Shown: positions 10,341 to 22,105 of the stretch, piece after piece
How positions within the stretch are numbered: the stretch's first letter is position 1
How the letters are laid out: every line of letters begins with the position of its first letter
Assembly: GCF_030272615.1 (NCBI RefSeq)
Contig: NC_081406.1
Coordinates: 241,679,718 to 241,743,717, forward strand
DNA length: 64,000 bases
Origin: Cryptomeria japonica
Taxonomy: Eukaryota > Streptophyta > Pinopsida > Cupressales > Cupressaceae
Direction: 5' to 3'
The notes under the pieces: generated by a model
Told to the model about the DNA's origin: nothing
The model's database searches: none
The model's input: the letters and a program-made list of their open reading frames with translations, nothing else
Position numbers and translations under genes: made by a program

Positions 10341-10860
10341 TTTGTGCTATCAAGGTAACTCAGCTAGATCAAGTAGATCAGTTACCATTCAAGGTTATGT
10401 GGACGTTGATTGGGCAAGGGACGTTGACAGAAGAAGATCCACCAGTGGATATGTATTCACAGTGAATGGTGGTGCCATCAATTGGATGAGCAAATGATAG
10501 AGCGTAACCACATTATCTATAACTAAAGTGGAGTACATGACATCTACTCATGCATGTCAAGAAGATGTTTGGCTTAAGCGCTTGTGTTCTGGTGTTGGTT
10601 TTGATGCAAGGCAAATCACTATCTTATGTGACAGTCACAGTGCAATTTGTTTGGCGAAGAATCCTACTTACCATAACAGAAAAAAACACATTGATGTGCA
10701 ATATCACTTTGTACGTGACATGGTTGAAGATAGGAAGCTGAAGCTAGAAAAAGTTGGCACTGAGGAGAATGTTGCAGATGCATTGACAAAGCCAGTGAGC
10801 ACAGTTAAGTTTAAATGGTGCACAAGCTCGATGGGGCTTAAAGCCCCTAAATCTTATTAG
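10341..10860 (+). pseudogene. Copia-2 RNase H
   Basis: Reads 'YVDVDWARDVDRRRSTSGYV' (first catalytic Asp), then 'WMSK' followed by two TGA/TAG stops near 10495-10502, then 'EYMTSTHACQEDVWLKRL' (Glu region) and 'ILCDSHSAICLAKNP' (Asp), ending 'VADALTKPVS' and a TAG at 10858-10860. This is the natural C-terminus of the polyprotein. It removes RNA template during reverse transcription. Confidence 0.88.
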
Positions 10861-10900
10861 CCATGTTAAGTGACTTTGCAAATATCAGTACGTACGTCGT

Positions 10901-10912
10901 TAAGTGGGAGAT
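10901..10912 (+). other. Copia-2 polypurine tract
   Basis: TAAGTGGGAGAT immediately precedes the TGTTGAG start of the 3' LTR; this position and composition mark the plus-strand primer. Confidence 0.8.
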
Positions 10913-11597
10913 TGTTGAGAATGATGAGGCACGTATGGTGAATTCACCGTATGGTGGTTGTTCACCATGTGGTGAGACACCATATGGCCATATGGTGATG
11001 TGTCGTGAGACACCGTACGAACTATGCAGAGGGACACATCGTACGGACTGTGTGGAAAGATCCAACAACATGGCGTACAAACATGCCCTCATAGTGTACA
11101 AACGTGTGTGGTGAAATTGTAGAGCGTACAATGATGCCATACCAGACAGTGATGCGTAGTATCTAGCGTGCAGTGATCTAACACATAGTTCGGTGGCTGT
11201 CGGATGGAGGAGTGCCAAGGTTGTTAGTAACCGTTTTTTTGTGTAGTGACAGTTAACGCATGAGGTTTCATAACGGATTGCAGTGTATAAAATGCTACAA
11301 GTTTCGTATTGATTGTAGCACAATCTGAGCCTCTGCAAAAAGTCCATTGTCAATTGTATGTAACATTGTTAATTGTAATACAAAGGAGACACTCAACTTT
11401 TTGGTGTGTGGGTTTTTTCCCGAAAGAGTCCCACGGTAAAAATCTTCGTGTTTATGTGTATGGTCTTTATATGTGCTCTATTCTTTTGCTTAAGTCATCT
11501 TAATATTCTGCAATTTAGGAAGTAGAAAGATATGGTTGCTTACATCCTCGACGAATTGGCATTAGGAGAGCATTTCCACAACGTAGCTTTGCTTACA
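10913..11597 (+). repeat. Copia-2 3' LTR
   Basis: 685 bp, TGTTGAGAATGATG … GCTTACA, without the hAT-1 insertion of its partner. The empty site reads TATGTGCTCTATTC at about 11470-11483. TATA-like word at 11286-11293. Confidence 0.9.
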
Positions 11598-13094
11598 AAA
11601 ATAAGGGAATGATGTGGTGTCTAGGACTTGGATGGGGTTCAAGGAATGTTTCAGGTTTAATTTTATTACATATACGTGTCTTCATAACTAGTTCTCGATA
11701 TTGATTGCATTTGAAATCTATGGCTACCTTCAATTCGACATCATTAAAGTGGTTGGACAATAGATGTATATATGTCTTGTTGGCATTTTCCTGCAAGGAC
11801 AGTGATAGCAAAGTGTGTTGAGGGATTTTATGTATATATGTCTTGTTGGAGACACATGTGAAGGTGTGTTGAGGGATTTTATCTTTTAACAAGCATTTGA
11901 CATTAAATGCGGATTGCAAAGTTTTTGATGTGGTGGTGTTTATCCATGAGAGTATTGGTGGTGAGTGGAGTGTATCGCAGCTCAAGGCTCGTTGAAATTG
12001 TGCTATAGGACAAAGTATTGGTGGATATAATGAGATAAATTCGAAAATATCTGATCAAAACAGGCACTAATTATCGCAACTTACGAAGATGTGAAGACAT
12101 TAAAAGGAGCCCGGAAAGAGTTTTGCAATTCACATGCCAATATTATTGAAACCAAGGAAAAGGCAAATATATTTTGTAGGCGAGGTAACTGATGAGAGGT
12201 TATTTTCTATTTTATCCTATGATCATCCTTTGATCATAAATATAGGGTGAGCATGGACATAACTGCAATGTTCCTAGCTACGACATTATATATGGGCATC
12301 TCAAAGGCAAGAGGGAAAAAATTGAGTCAAATACTCTTTACAAGTGCTTTTTAGGGGGAAATTGACACAATTATTTATAATGTGGGTGGCAATCTTATGG
12401 TCCTCTTGCCACAAAATTATTACTTGTCTTGTAGAAGAGGTGACGAGGTGAGAAAACTTTTGGTAGTGTAGTATTTGGCATCATAGCTATTGTACCCCAG
12501 ATTGAGGGATGTGGATACGAGCTTCAACTTGTTGTAATGCTTGGCGGGTGTGATGAGGAAGACTGAGGAGGGATGGGTGAATTAATATATTATAGATGAG
12601 GGCGTGCTAGACGACATTGGGGAGGATGCTGAGGAGGACAATGTGCAGGATGAGGAACAAAATTTGGTGATGCCAACGCAGGGAGAGGAGTGGCATGAGA
12701 ATGACATGTGAGATATTCGAGATGTGGCCAACAGTCCAGCTCATGTTGCTTGTGACGCAAATTGTCTAGTGCTGGCCAAGGCTAGGGGGTCTGAAAAATG
12801 CAGTGGCAGGGTCCAGAATAAGAGAAGGTTTCAAATTCATGCGGGTCTCATTTTTCTTGGTTTTCTAGTTTTGGAAATATCGTTAGTGAAATTTCTGGTT
12901 GATTGGCTATATAGTTGGTTGATTATCGGACTTTGGTTTTGGTGGGGTTGGTTTTTTTCTGTTAGCTGGTAGTCATCAGGTTGTGGATAAGTGTTTCTTC
13001 TTCCCCTTGTATCTTTGTGTTTAGTTGTTTCTAAACTTTACTGTTACTATATTGTCTGTTGCCTATTAGCAGCTATTTGATTATCGAAAAAAAA
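11598..13094 (+). pseudogene. LINE-1 tail: end of RNase H, C-terminal region and poly(A)
   Basis: Directly after the Copia-2 LTR the frame used by LINE-1 at 5050 resumes with 'GNDVVSRT', completing the usual 'REGNxxAD' end of a plant LINE RNase H. Downstream coding is decayed; an acidic stretch at about 12600-12710 ('LDDIGEDAEEDNVQDEEQN') and a hydrophobic run at 12840-12970 can be read but not assigned. The end is marked by a vernacular LINE 3' region and an A8 run at 13087-13094, taken as the poly(A) tail. The middle part (about 11650-12580) shows no clear coding and could include another insertion. Confidence 0.6.
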
Positions 13095-13749
13095 TAGTAA
13101 TATGACACTAATTTCTTGTGGGATGTAATTTGCTATCTAAGTGAATGGGCTAGTGAACTGTACCTCCAAGGGTTTTTTAAAAGTAATATATCATTTGTGC
13201 TCATTGAAGCCATCAATCCATTTATATTTTTGGTAGTTTCATAATAACTACATTATGAATAATAAAGGTGGTGAGGTCAAAGGAGAGATCCTAGTGCCCT
13301 TAGATGAAAGTGTTCAAGTTTATGCTTGCTAAGTTAGGAATGGTGTTGGAATTCCTAGAATATTGTTAAATGCTAATAATAGCGAGAGACGGTAAAAGGA
13401 ATCACAATGGGTAGCAATGAACTTGACTCTTAGTTGATAAGACCGGATATAATGCGGGTAATAATATAAGTCGAACGAAGAATCCATATAACCCTCTATA
13501 TTATTGGGCTTAGCATAAGATTATACAATAATCATCATATATATCAATATTAATAAATTTAGCATTGCATTCCTAATGGGAAATTCTATATAATTGTGCA
13601 CTATAACATTGGGGTAACTAAGACTAATAAACTATTCAACTTGGAAAAGTATTAGACATAAGTATTTGTTAGTTATCTGTGTATTGAAAAACCTATTATA
13701 ATAGGAATAGGCATCATAAGTTTAGTTTTAAGAAATGGATATTTGTAAG
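13095..13749. other. 655 bp without recognisable features
   Basis: AT-rich, no long frame, no repeat or RNA signal seen. Confidence 0.5.
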
Positions 13750-14838
13750 CATAGTTTTAAAACTCGTGAGACTCGTGAAGACTTGCGAGTCCATTGACAG
13801 GCTGAGTCGACTCGCCACGAGCCGAGTCCTTCCCAAGGACTTGCTATTTTTTTGAGTGGACTCGCGTGATTCTTTCACTTGGGCTCGCGTCATTCACTGA
13901 ACTATCTCAGCGACGATTTAAAGTGTTTTTTTTTCACTTTTTTCACTCATTTGGCATTGTTGCTTGCTGAAAATAGGTTTGTAGGGTTTGAAGAAGGAGA
14001 GGAAACAAGATTAAAACAACCTCAATCTTTTCATCAGAATATATACATGAAATATAAGATTTAAGCATAAGAAAGGAATATATACATGAAATATAACTTA
14101 AAGTATAATATAAGTTATATTTCATGTATATATTGGCAGGATGTTTGAGAGTGGTTTCAAATCTCTAGTAATTATAATGCAAATTCTAGGTTTTAGAAGA
14201 TCTTTTAAATTTTCAAGCTTAGTCAACTTTCCGTAATCAGTAGGCTCCTATTGGCATTCTCTCGCACTCTCTCTCTATCTCACTCACTTTATCTGCCCCG
14301 ACTTTTAGACCTATCTATCTCCCTATCACTCTTCCTCTATCCCCTCTCTCTACCACTCTCTATCTTACTCTTCCTCTCTCCCCCAAGATCCAGGTGTATC
14401 TCTATACTCCTCTCTCTCACATCCTCAGACCACAGTAAGTGGTGATACCCTCAACCTAATTTTGCCAAGCTGGATAGCCCACATCAGACTCCTAGAACTA
14501 GACCCTCTAGTTCTATCTCTCCCTTGGTTTTCACTAGAGCTGGAAAGAAGAAGATGTAGTCTTCTCTTTAGTTTGTTCATTGTTGTTTTTCACATTTGGA
14601 CATATCATTATATGTAATTTTGTAAACATTTATAAACTTATGCTACTATTATACATTTTAATTTTTAAAACTAGGAGTATGATGATGAAATTTCAAATTT
14701 TGAGTGTTTGTAGATCATATGACATGTGTAATGTTTCAATTATGGCCCTTATGTTCTCACAAGTGTTTCACGTGTCCAAGATTGAGTCCAATTTTTTGGT
14801 TTACCGAGTCCATGGCGAGTCCGAGTTTCAAAACTTTG
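13750..14838. mobile_element. hAT-2: non-autonomous hAT-like element
   Basis: 1089 bp with ends CATAGTTTTAAAACTCG… and …CGAGTTTCAAAACTTTG, a good terminal inverted repeat. Flanking 8-mers TTTGTAAG (13742-13749) and ATTGTAAG (14839-14846) match at 7 of 8. Terminal regions are rich in GACTCG/CGAGTC. The internal hairpin (about 14078-14135) and the following 150 bp ('GGCAGGATGTTTGAGAGTGG' onward) closely match hAT-1 at about 5990-6150. A pyrimidine-rich run (CTCTCT repeats) spans about 14250-14430. No transposase. Confidence 0.85.
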
Positions 14839-14846
14839 ATTGTAAG

Positions 14847-16130
14847 TCTTTTTATATTTATATATCTGATCTAGGAAAACATAGAAACATAAGGGTCAGA
14901 ATATGCTATATAGTTTGCATTAATTGTTCACAGTATACTGGTGGATTAACGTTGTTGGTGATTGGACACAACAAATGAAATAGTGAATAAGAAACGTAAA
15001 TATTGATAAGCAAAACATAGAACAAAATGTCAAATGGATTGAGTATCTGAAAGTTTATATCGATACCAAATAGATACAGATATTTTGATTCACGTATCTA
15101 TATTGTTTCAAACGTGGCCAAGTCATTCGCTATTTTGAAAGATAAATATCGCCACAGTCAGAAATGACTAGGTCGAATTTGTTTATATCGTTTTGTAAAC
15201 CACGTTTTATGGTTAAAGAAGTTATCAACCGCTTTTGTAAATACTTCTTCAAAACTGTTTTTATTCTTTGGTTGTAACTTATACTGGCAGTTGAAACCGT
15301 ATTTAATTCTATTATGCCTTGAATAGAATTGATAAAGTTTTTGTGGGGATCTGGACGTAGATGTGGGTAAAGAGATAGTCTAAAGGAAATTGTCAGATAA
15401 AAATATTTTTTATGTGTCGATTTTAGAAAAGGAAGTTTGAATGTTTGATAATTATCCAGTCAGAACTATCAATAAGGTTATCAGATATTGCTTCTGCACA
15501 GTTATTACTTCAAGTTGGTTCAGATTAGAGAGAAATATACATCATTTCAGATTGAATCCAAATTTAGGTGTGTATCAGATATTGTTTTGCAGAGTTCTTA
15601 TTTCAGGTTGAATTCATTTTGCAGAAGTTCAAGTTCTGGAAGAATACCTGAAATTATATTGGTCACAGAATTTATTTTAAAATCAGAATTTATATCTCAG
15701 AACCTGTAATCAGATTGTGCTTGAATAGTCTTAGAGTTGATGTTCTGAGAATTCTGAGTTGGTGCTCAGATTATCAAATTGTGATCTTCAAACGGTTGGT
15801 GCTCTGAATTGAGATGGTGATCATATCGAAAGGGGTTTGGTTACTCTTTAGGGTTGGTGTCTTTAAATTTTATAATTAAAGTTTCAATCGTGAGGTTTTA
15901 TTAGGACAGTAGATTCTACCAGCATTCTTATAGTGGTTTTCTCATTGTTGGTTTTCACGTAAATTTTGTGTATTGTCTTTATTGTGCATTGCTTTCAGCT
16001 TTTAGATAGAATATCTTTAAAAATTCAAGTTAATTAAGAATTAATTAGAAAGGAATTTGGAGCTTATTTACGACTGATTCATCCCCCTCTATCCCCCTCA
16101 CTAGTAAACTTGTGTTCTACAAAGACATAC
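14847..16130 (+). mobile_element. Probable copia LTR remnant
   Basis: Non-coding, but it has the LTR module seen in Copia-1 and Copia-4 at 15931-15960 (GTGGTTTTCTC…TTGGTTTTCACG). It ends in a pyrimidine-rich 'TCATCCCCCTCTATCCCCCT' stretch at about 16078-16100, as those LTRs do. A TGTTGG at 14953 could be the left end. I could not match a target duplication, so borders are open. The internal words 'TTCAAGTTGGTTCAGATT' and 'TTCAGGTTGAATTCA' recur loosely between 15500 and 15620. Confidence 0.5.
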
Positions 16131-16750
16131 TATATAATTATAGAATGGTATTTGGCTACTGGGGAAAAGACTTGTATATAACTACAAGGTATCAATTGAC
16201 CGATTGAGTATAAGAAATATTGAACATATTATATGGATATCAAATGGAATTTCCTATGTGTTTGTGTGAACTAGGGTAATTTCATGTTGATTAATAAGCC
16301 TAGCCCCTATGTCAATATATGGAAACTTGGAAATGTGTGTAGACGTCCTTTGAGAGAATTCGTAAGAAGAACTGCGTGTATCTTTAACCCGTTTGGAAGC
16401 CGGAACGTCTGTGGTCCTCCGGTGAAGGATGCCCCTATTACCTCAAGTCCATAGAGGAAGGGTCTAGGGGGGATAACTACCAAGTGTAGTGGTTGTTCCC
16501 TACAATCACTTGGTAACTTTTTACAACTGCTGCGGCAGTTCCATTGATTCCTTCATTTTATACTTCTTACGATTTTGTTGACTTTTGTTGACTTTGGCTT
16601 CGGCGACAGACTCTTCACTCCCGTCTGCTAAGATTTCTTGATTTTCTGGAAGAAATGGCTTTCTTTATCATTTTACCTTCCTCTCCTTGGCTTACGGTGA
16701 TATCTTCTTAGATTGATCTTCACATGTTTTATGAAACAAAAATTGCAATA
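16131..16750. other. Unassigned non-coding stretch
   Basis: No protein similarity recognised on either strand and no repeat noticed. Confidence 0.4.
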
Positions 16751-17640
16751 ACTTTCATCAACACAAAACAATGACCTGGCAGCTTATTTTTCACTTGGAC
16801 TGAATTGATTTCAGCTTTCTTTCACAATTCTGGAGCAGCGAATATGTTTCCTTGATCTTCTCTTTGTATCTTCTCTTGACCTCACTGCGAGAGGCCCCTT
16901 CATGTTCTTGTGAAATTCCTTGCATGAGGATTAAACCTTCGGCTCTGATACCATTTGATCGAAATAGGGCGGGAGAAAATAACAGAAAAATAAACATATT
17001 AATTCTTATTGTTTAAAATAAACTAAGACGCCATTACATTCTAAAATTGCTTGAGCTACTGCTCATACAGCTTTACATTTTTCTTAGAGCTCTACAGAGC
17101 TGGACTGTTGAATGATAAGTTCCAGAATTCAAAGCTGATAAATATGTAGAAAAATCAATAATTACGGATAGGTGTTCACATGGTTTTCTGTCAAATTATA
17201 AACATGGATTACATCTCAAGGTCATTGGAAATCGCACATAATAATAAGATATGAAGGAGATAAGCAATTGCTGTGTTAATTGTATCTAAAAATTTTGTGC
17301 GGGCATGTAAATAGAGGAACGCTTTTGGACTGCGTAGTTAATACATAATTTTCTTAAATTTTTTTACACAAGATAATAGAAAAGCTGATGTCTTTGCCGC
17401 CGTGCGTTGTCGATCAGGTCTACAGAGAGATGAAAACCAAATAAATTAAATTATTTGTTTTTAAAATTTAGTTTTGGCAGGATTCATTTCCAACTGCCGG
17501 AAATCTAAATTTTTAGATATTCGATTTCTAACTTCACGCAATTTGTACGTCTTCAGCCAATTTGTACCTGTTTAATCATACAAACCTAAACTATAGGAGC
17601 TCCTATTTCCTATTTTTTTATGTTTCCTCCTAGAGACAAC
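16751..17640 (-). mobile_element. Minus-strand LTR-element remnant with primer-binding site
   Basis: On the minus strand TGGTATCAGAGCC (plus 16941-16953) is a perfect initiator-Met tRNA primer site. Two bases away lies a CA end (plus TGATCGAAATAGGG from 16956). The 5' LTR should therefore extend rightwards from 16956, but I could not place its far end. The 68-codon minus frame downstream (16791-16997, 'RRYKEKIKETYSLLQNCERK') is not recognised. It may be a short non-autonomous LTR element or a fragment. Confidence 0.55.
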
Positions 17641-17909
17641 CTCTTCCATGAAAATAAAAACCTAAACCCCATAAGACCCCAACCTAAGAGTTGTGCAAGC
17701 ATAGAAGCTGGAGAAGCAGCAATATTTCACGAACCTCGCGAGAAGAAGTCGCCCTGAGAAACGCCTTTCATAACGTTGCTTCTTTAGCGGAAGAAATTTT
17801 TAGATGGGAGCTACAAAGAGCAGAATGCAAATTTGGTAGAGAGTGCTGCTGCAGAAGGAATGACACTGCGAGAGCAGAGGAATATTGGAATTAAGGCGTT
17901 CACAGGTAA
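17641..17909 (+). other. Exon-like stretch, possibly a degenerate host or captured gene exon
   Basis: One frame reads 'SREEVALRNAFHNVASLAEE' (17735-17795). About 10 bases on, another frame reads 'DGSYKEQNANLVESAAAEGM' and onward to an exon-like end CAGGTAAG at 17905-17912. The two readings together look like one exon with a single frameshift, followed by a consensus splice donor. I do not recognise the protein. A chance pairing of short frames cannot be excluded. Confidence 0.3.
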
Positions 17910-19050
17910 GCCAACTCACAACAAATTATATTAGTACTTTTAGCATTGCTTATTTAATGGTGGATATAGAACAGAGAATGGGATCCCTGCACTCTAATTT
18001 TTTATTATGGCAGTTATGTGAGTAAATGATTTCCCTATTTTCTCTTTCATTGCCGCAGTATGTGCAATCTATAATATGTATTATAGATTTGATTGAACGT
18101 CTAAGTCAAAAGTATGCTTTCATTCTGCAAAAAGAGTTGTTACTTCTTACAGATAAGAGTTTCAGTAGATATGATTAAGGTATAGCCTTCATTTCTCTTT
18201 TTTAGAATTTGCATACTAGAATTTTGAGGTGGTCTAACTGCCAAGTCGTGTCTTCATAGTCCAATAGCTGGTGTTAACATGATATTTAATCTACCACCTT
18301 TTTTTCGCAGCCAAGTTGCCTAATCGCTTATGCTAATCTTTCGCTGCAACGACGATGAAACCCATTAGCCTCTATGGTAATTGGTAGGTAATGTCCTGGC
18401 TTTTAATGGGAGCTCCATAATAGGTCCACGTAGTTCAATGCTGACACAGGTTGTGAAATTTGAGTTTTGATGCAAGGCGCTGAGCCCTCTGCCCTCAAAT
18501 TCAGATTTTAAAATACAAAACTTCCAATTGCAAGAAACTAAATTATTCAAACACTGGCAAGGTAGAACGTATTGATTCCATTGACAACCGTACCTATTTA
18601 TGTGTGATAAAATTGAATTCAAATCTACATTAACTTCATTTGATGCTTGTAACTGGCAAGGCTTTTCCTCTTCCCGACGCCCTCTGCTTGCGTTGACAAT
18701 TTCTGCGCTTCTCACCTTCCTCTCACTCTGTTATCTCGTGCCTAGGCTATTTCTTTTCTTACCTACACAAATCTCTCCACTACGCACCTCTAACTCTTCG
18801 CATAGTTCCTCTTTGTTGGCAACTTCACCCTTTTGGTCGTTTCCTCTACTATGCAGCCCACACCATATCATGCGATACCCATTACATGCAATGGAAAAGG
18901 TCTTTTACTGTTGGAAGCACATCTACATCATTTAAGACAAGCATTAAAAGGCGATCTCAGCAAAGTTTCGCACTTAGGTATTATCCATGATAAATGCTCG
19001 CTATTCACCGTGTCTAGCTACGTATCATGCATAATATGTTGATAACTGAT
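17910..19050. other. Unassigned; possible intron/exon debris
   Basis: Follows the exon-like stretch. Short frames exist on both strands (for example 18600-18935 plus with a hydrophobic run, 18365-18715 minus), but none shows a known motif. Some could be exons of the same degenerate gene; I cannot support a model. Confidence 0.25.
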
Positions 19051-20759
19051 GCTGTTCGAGCATGTAGCTCCATGCAGCTCATCACTGTTTTTAGCCTCCA
19101 TGATCATACATCATACACCAGCATGCACTTAGATTAATTTACTTAATAGTTTTTTATTTCTCATGCAAATAAAGCATGTTATGCATGCAGTTAGACTATT
19201 CTTAGATTAGAGCTTTCTTTAGAACTGTTGGTTTTTTTTTCACTAAATATTGCATGCCATGTATGTTCTATTTTTATAGACTTTGAATTCTTTTTGTTAG
19301 TGAAGCTGAAAAACTCTATTTATAGGGAATCTTTGTATTCTTTTTATTAAGCAGTAATATAGAATGTGTGTTGTTCTAATATGAATAGTGTTTTATTTTA
19401 TCTCTTCAATTTTTATTGCTGTTAGTTGTTTTATCTGTTATTATATTTTCTTGATCAGCTGACTATAAAAACAGGGGGCAGTTTTAGATTCTACATAATA
19501 AATGTTCTCTCCACCATGTCACTCAACTTTCTATATAATGAGTTATTTGTATTTTCTGAAATCATTTGTGAGTTCAGCTCTAAAGAGATGTTAGATGTAA
19601 GTTGTGTGTTTGAATCAAATTATTAAGTCTGAGTGTAAAAGCTGAAGCTCAACGAGATGTCATGTTTCTATTGATGAATATAAATTACAATGTTTATCCT
19701 TGCTCGAGATCATAGAAGATAATTCACCATTGTCATTTTGGAGATCTTGTGCGTTCCCATAGAAAGCATGTGCCTTGTTGTGAAGCTGTCTGTTGTCACT
19801 TTTCTGAGAAAAGAGGATTCCGACAATGAGAAAATAAGAATTGCTACAGAAAAGTTTTTACAGCTGTATAAAGCTTGGAGTCCCTCGCAAATGTATGTGG
19901 AGTAAGACTTTGTGTGATGGAACATATGTTACCTCATTGCTAAGCTCTTTGAATGATTGTGTTGTGTGTTGAGAGGATATTGTTGTGTGGAACATTTGAG
20001 CATAACACTGCTAGCACAGAAAAGACGGTAGATTGTTCTTTATTGATATAGATGTTGGAGTCAAAGCAGCCGATGAACAATCATGCTAGAAACGATCATG
20101 GGCCAACACATAGCTAGTTAAACGATGGGCCTCAGTGAAGGAGTAAGGCTGCCACCACCAAAGTCTAACTAAAGAGGAAGCCTACAAGGTATATCGGCAG
20201 AGAAGATTGCGGATCTGTAGAAAAAGATGACGTTGTTCAAGAAAATGCAAGGTTGAGGGTGCCGCTAGTATAACTTGATGAATACAAAGGTTAAGCTGTT
20301 AAAAGGTTATGCCATGGAAGATCTTGGGTGTCAAGATCGAGTTGAAAAGAGGAGTAGAAAGTTGGACATTCGCTGCAGAAAAAAAAGAGCAGACCGTCAA
20401 AGCTAACCGTTATAAGGAAGATTGAAGATCTCTTGAAAGTCGTTTGAAAGTCGTTGGGCAGGAGCTCGCTTTTATCATTTCTGCCCACTGAAGTTTAACG
20501 CAACTGAGGTTATAGTCTGTGATGAGACAGAAGAAGCCGGTATAGAAGTGGAGTTGCACTAAGAGTTTTAGTTTTTCTTTGAAGATTTCTCCTGTTTGCT
20601 GCCGCGAAAGGAGAGGAGATATCGGTGTTTTTCAATTTGCAATGTGAAGAAAGAAGATGTTGTTTGGTCTGTAGAAAAAGAAAGAGATGCAGAACTGCTC
20701 CTATAGTCCACATTTACTATTGAAATTCTTTATAAAGTTTCTGTAAAAGCTGACCAAAC
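19051..20759. other. Unassigned AT-rich DNA
   Basis: No recognised coding. 20038-20720 adjoins the 3' side of the minus-strand gypsy fragment and might be its 3' region, but no LTR pair was found. Confidence 0.35.
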
Positions 20760-21401
20760 GATGAAACGATCAAACCTGCATAGCTTTTTTCATTTTTTGG
20801 TCCATTTGAAGGTCATCTCGTAAGACAAGCACCGGGTACACTAATGACTTGACAAAACTGGACTTCTTCAGAGTCACGAATATCCTTTCTTCTCTTTACC
20901 TCTCGAAGACCCTTCCAATATGTATTATATGCTCCTCCAATGTTTTATGACAATTAGAATATCATCCATGTAAACAATACCAAAGTTACCTAAAAATTCT
21001 TTTAATAATTCGTTCATGAGCCACATGAATATGCTCGGTACATTGGTTAGGTGAAAAGGCATGACAAACCACTTATGGAAGCCGTCTTTTATATCGAAGG
21101 TTGTTTTCCATTAATCTGTTTCTCTAATCCGAATTTGGTATTTTCCAGTCTCTAGATCTATCTTTGTGAAGTACTTAGCTACACTTAAACAATCCATAAT
21201 GTCATCCATTGTTGGCAAGGGAAATCTTTACTTGATAGTAACCTTATTAATGGCTCGAGAGTCTGTACACATCTTCCATTCTCCATATTTCTTTGGTGCT
21301 AGTATTGTAGGTACCGTACATGGAGTCAAACTTTCTCGAATCAATCCTTTCTGTAACAACTCTTGCACTTGTTTTTCCAACTATTCACTCTTTGCTAGAG
21401 T
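20760..21401 (-). pseudogene. Gypsy-1 reverse transcriptase (palm), 3' part
   Basis: Minus-strand Ty3/gypsy RT. Reading leftwards: '[20 protein letters not shown]' (fingers entry), '[20 protein letters not shown]', 'FTKIDL', 'FVMPFHLTNVPS' and the catalytic 'IVYMDDILI' (both Asp present, about 20955-20980), then 'EVQFCQVISVPG' (a decayed 'FCxxxxxFLG'). Coding stops near 20800. Several in-frame stops. It is the continuation of 22106-22567 across the hAT-3 insertion. Confidence 0.85.
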
Positions 21402-22105
21402 CAAAGTTTCGTTACTCACAATGTCTCCCCAAAACTCGGCGAGTCACGAGCCAAGTGACTCTCGACGAATCCTGGGTGGCTCGGACTTGTCGAGTTTTGG
21501 CCGAGTCATGGCGATATCCGGTAACATAGGCGAACAATATGAAAACTTTTTACTTTGATTGATCTTTTTTTGATTTGCAGATGTTCTATATAAATTTGAA
21601 GAAGATAGATGTTGATATTCTCTTTGCGATGTTGAAAATATTCAATATCTAACTGATATTTGCTTTAGAAACTTGAAAAAATATATAGATAAAGCCTGTT
21701 TGTTGTTCATGAATGACAGTGAATTCCTTGTGTGAATTATGAATGCTATCTTGATACATATAGAAGACTATAACTTTCTCTTCTAGTCTTGAATTGTTCG
21801 ATCAACTCAGAAAAATGCACAATTTTAATGCTACCTATAGGCAATATGCTATTCTCAGAAGGCATGAGTTTATGGAGGATGTGTGTTTATTCATAAACTC
21901 GACAAATAATTGACAATGTTTAGTCATAAAACATTGTCAATTATTTAAGTTTTGTTTAATAAAGGCTGCATGAAACAAGCTCTAAATCCTTAAAAATCGC
22001 TAAATTTCTTGGGTTTTTCACTTTGTCGAGTCCTATCGAGTCCTCGCTGATCCAAGTCGAGTCACCCCTGTCGAGTCCACGCTGAGTTCGACTCCCGTTT
22101 CTATG
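21402..22105. mobile_element. hAT-3: non-autonomous hAT-like element in Gypsy-1
   Basis: 704 bp with ends CAAAGTTTCG… and …CGTTTCTATG. The left end matches the inverted right end of hAT-2 (CAAAGTTTTGAAACTCGG). Flanking 8-mers GCTAGAGT (21394-21401) and GCTGGAAT (22106-22113) agree at 6 of 8 and fall at homologous coding positions of the interrupted gypsy RT. Both ends are dense in CGAGTC/GACTCG words. No transposase frame. Confidence 0.75.

Larger units (their letters stand above)
5054..11597 (+). mobile_element. Copia-2: complete Ty1/copia element (Tork/Tnt1-like), decayed
   Basis: Full structure: 5' LTR 5054-6723 (enlarged by hAT-1), initiator-Met tRNA primer site 6726-6738, gag, protease, integrase, RT, RNase H, polypurine tract and 3' LTR 10913-11597. 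The 5 bp before it (GAAAT, 5049-5053) and after it (AAAAT, 11598-11602) differ at one position and are a plausible decayed target duplication. Domain order PR-IN-RT-RH is that of copia. The gag start, zinc knuckle and integrase wording resemble the Tork/Tnt1 lineage, judged by eye. It carries multiple stops plus at least two frameshifts (near 8165 and 9430), so it is not autonomous. Confidence 0.9.

Noticed and set aside
12724-12972. 82-codon frame with a Trp-rich hydrophobic end
   Set aside because: It lies in the LINE-1 3' region, has no domain, and could be chance; not listed as a gene.
14953-16128. Exact borders for the LTR remnant (TGTTGG at 14953 to TTCTACA at 16128)
   Set aside because: The flanking 5-mers do not match, so the borders are left open.
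16941-17640. tRNA gene suggested by a tRNA-complementary sequence
   Set aside because: Only the 13-base primer site is present; no cloverleaf can be formed.
18600-18935. Secretory or membrane protein start (hydrophobic run)
   Set aside because: No supporting motif or splice structure; a pyrimidine-rich region gives Leu/Ser/Phe codons by composition.
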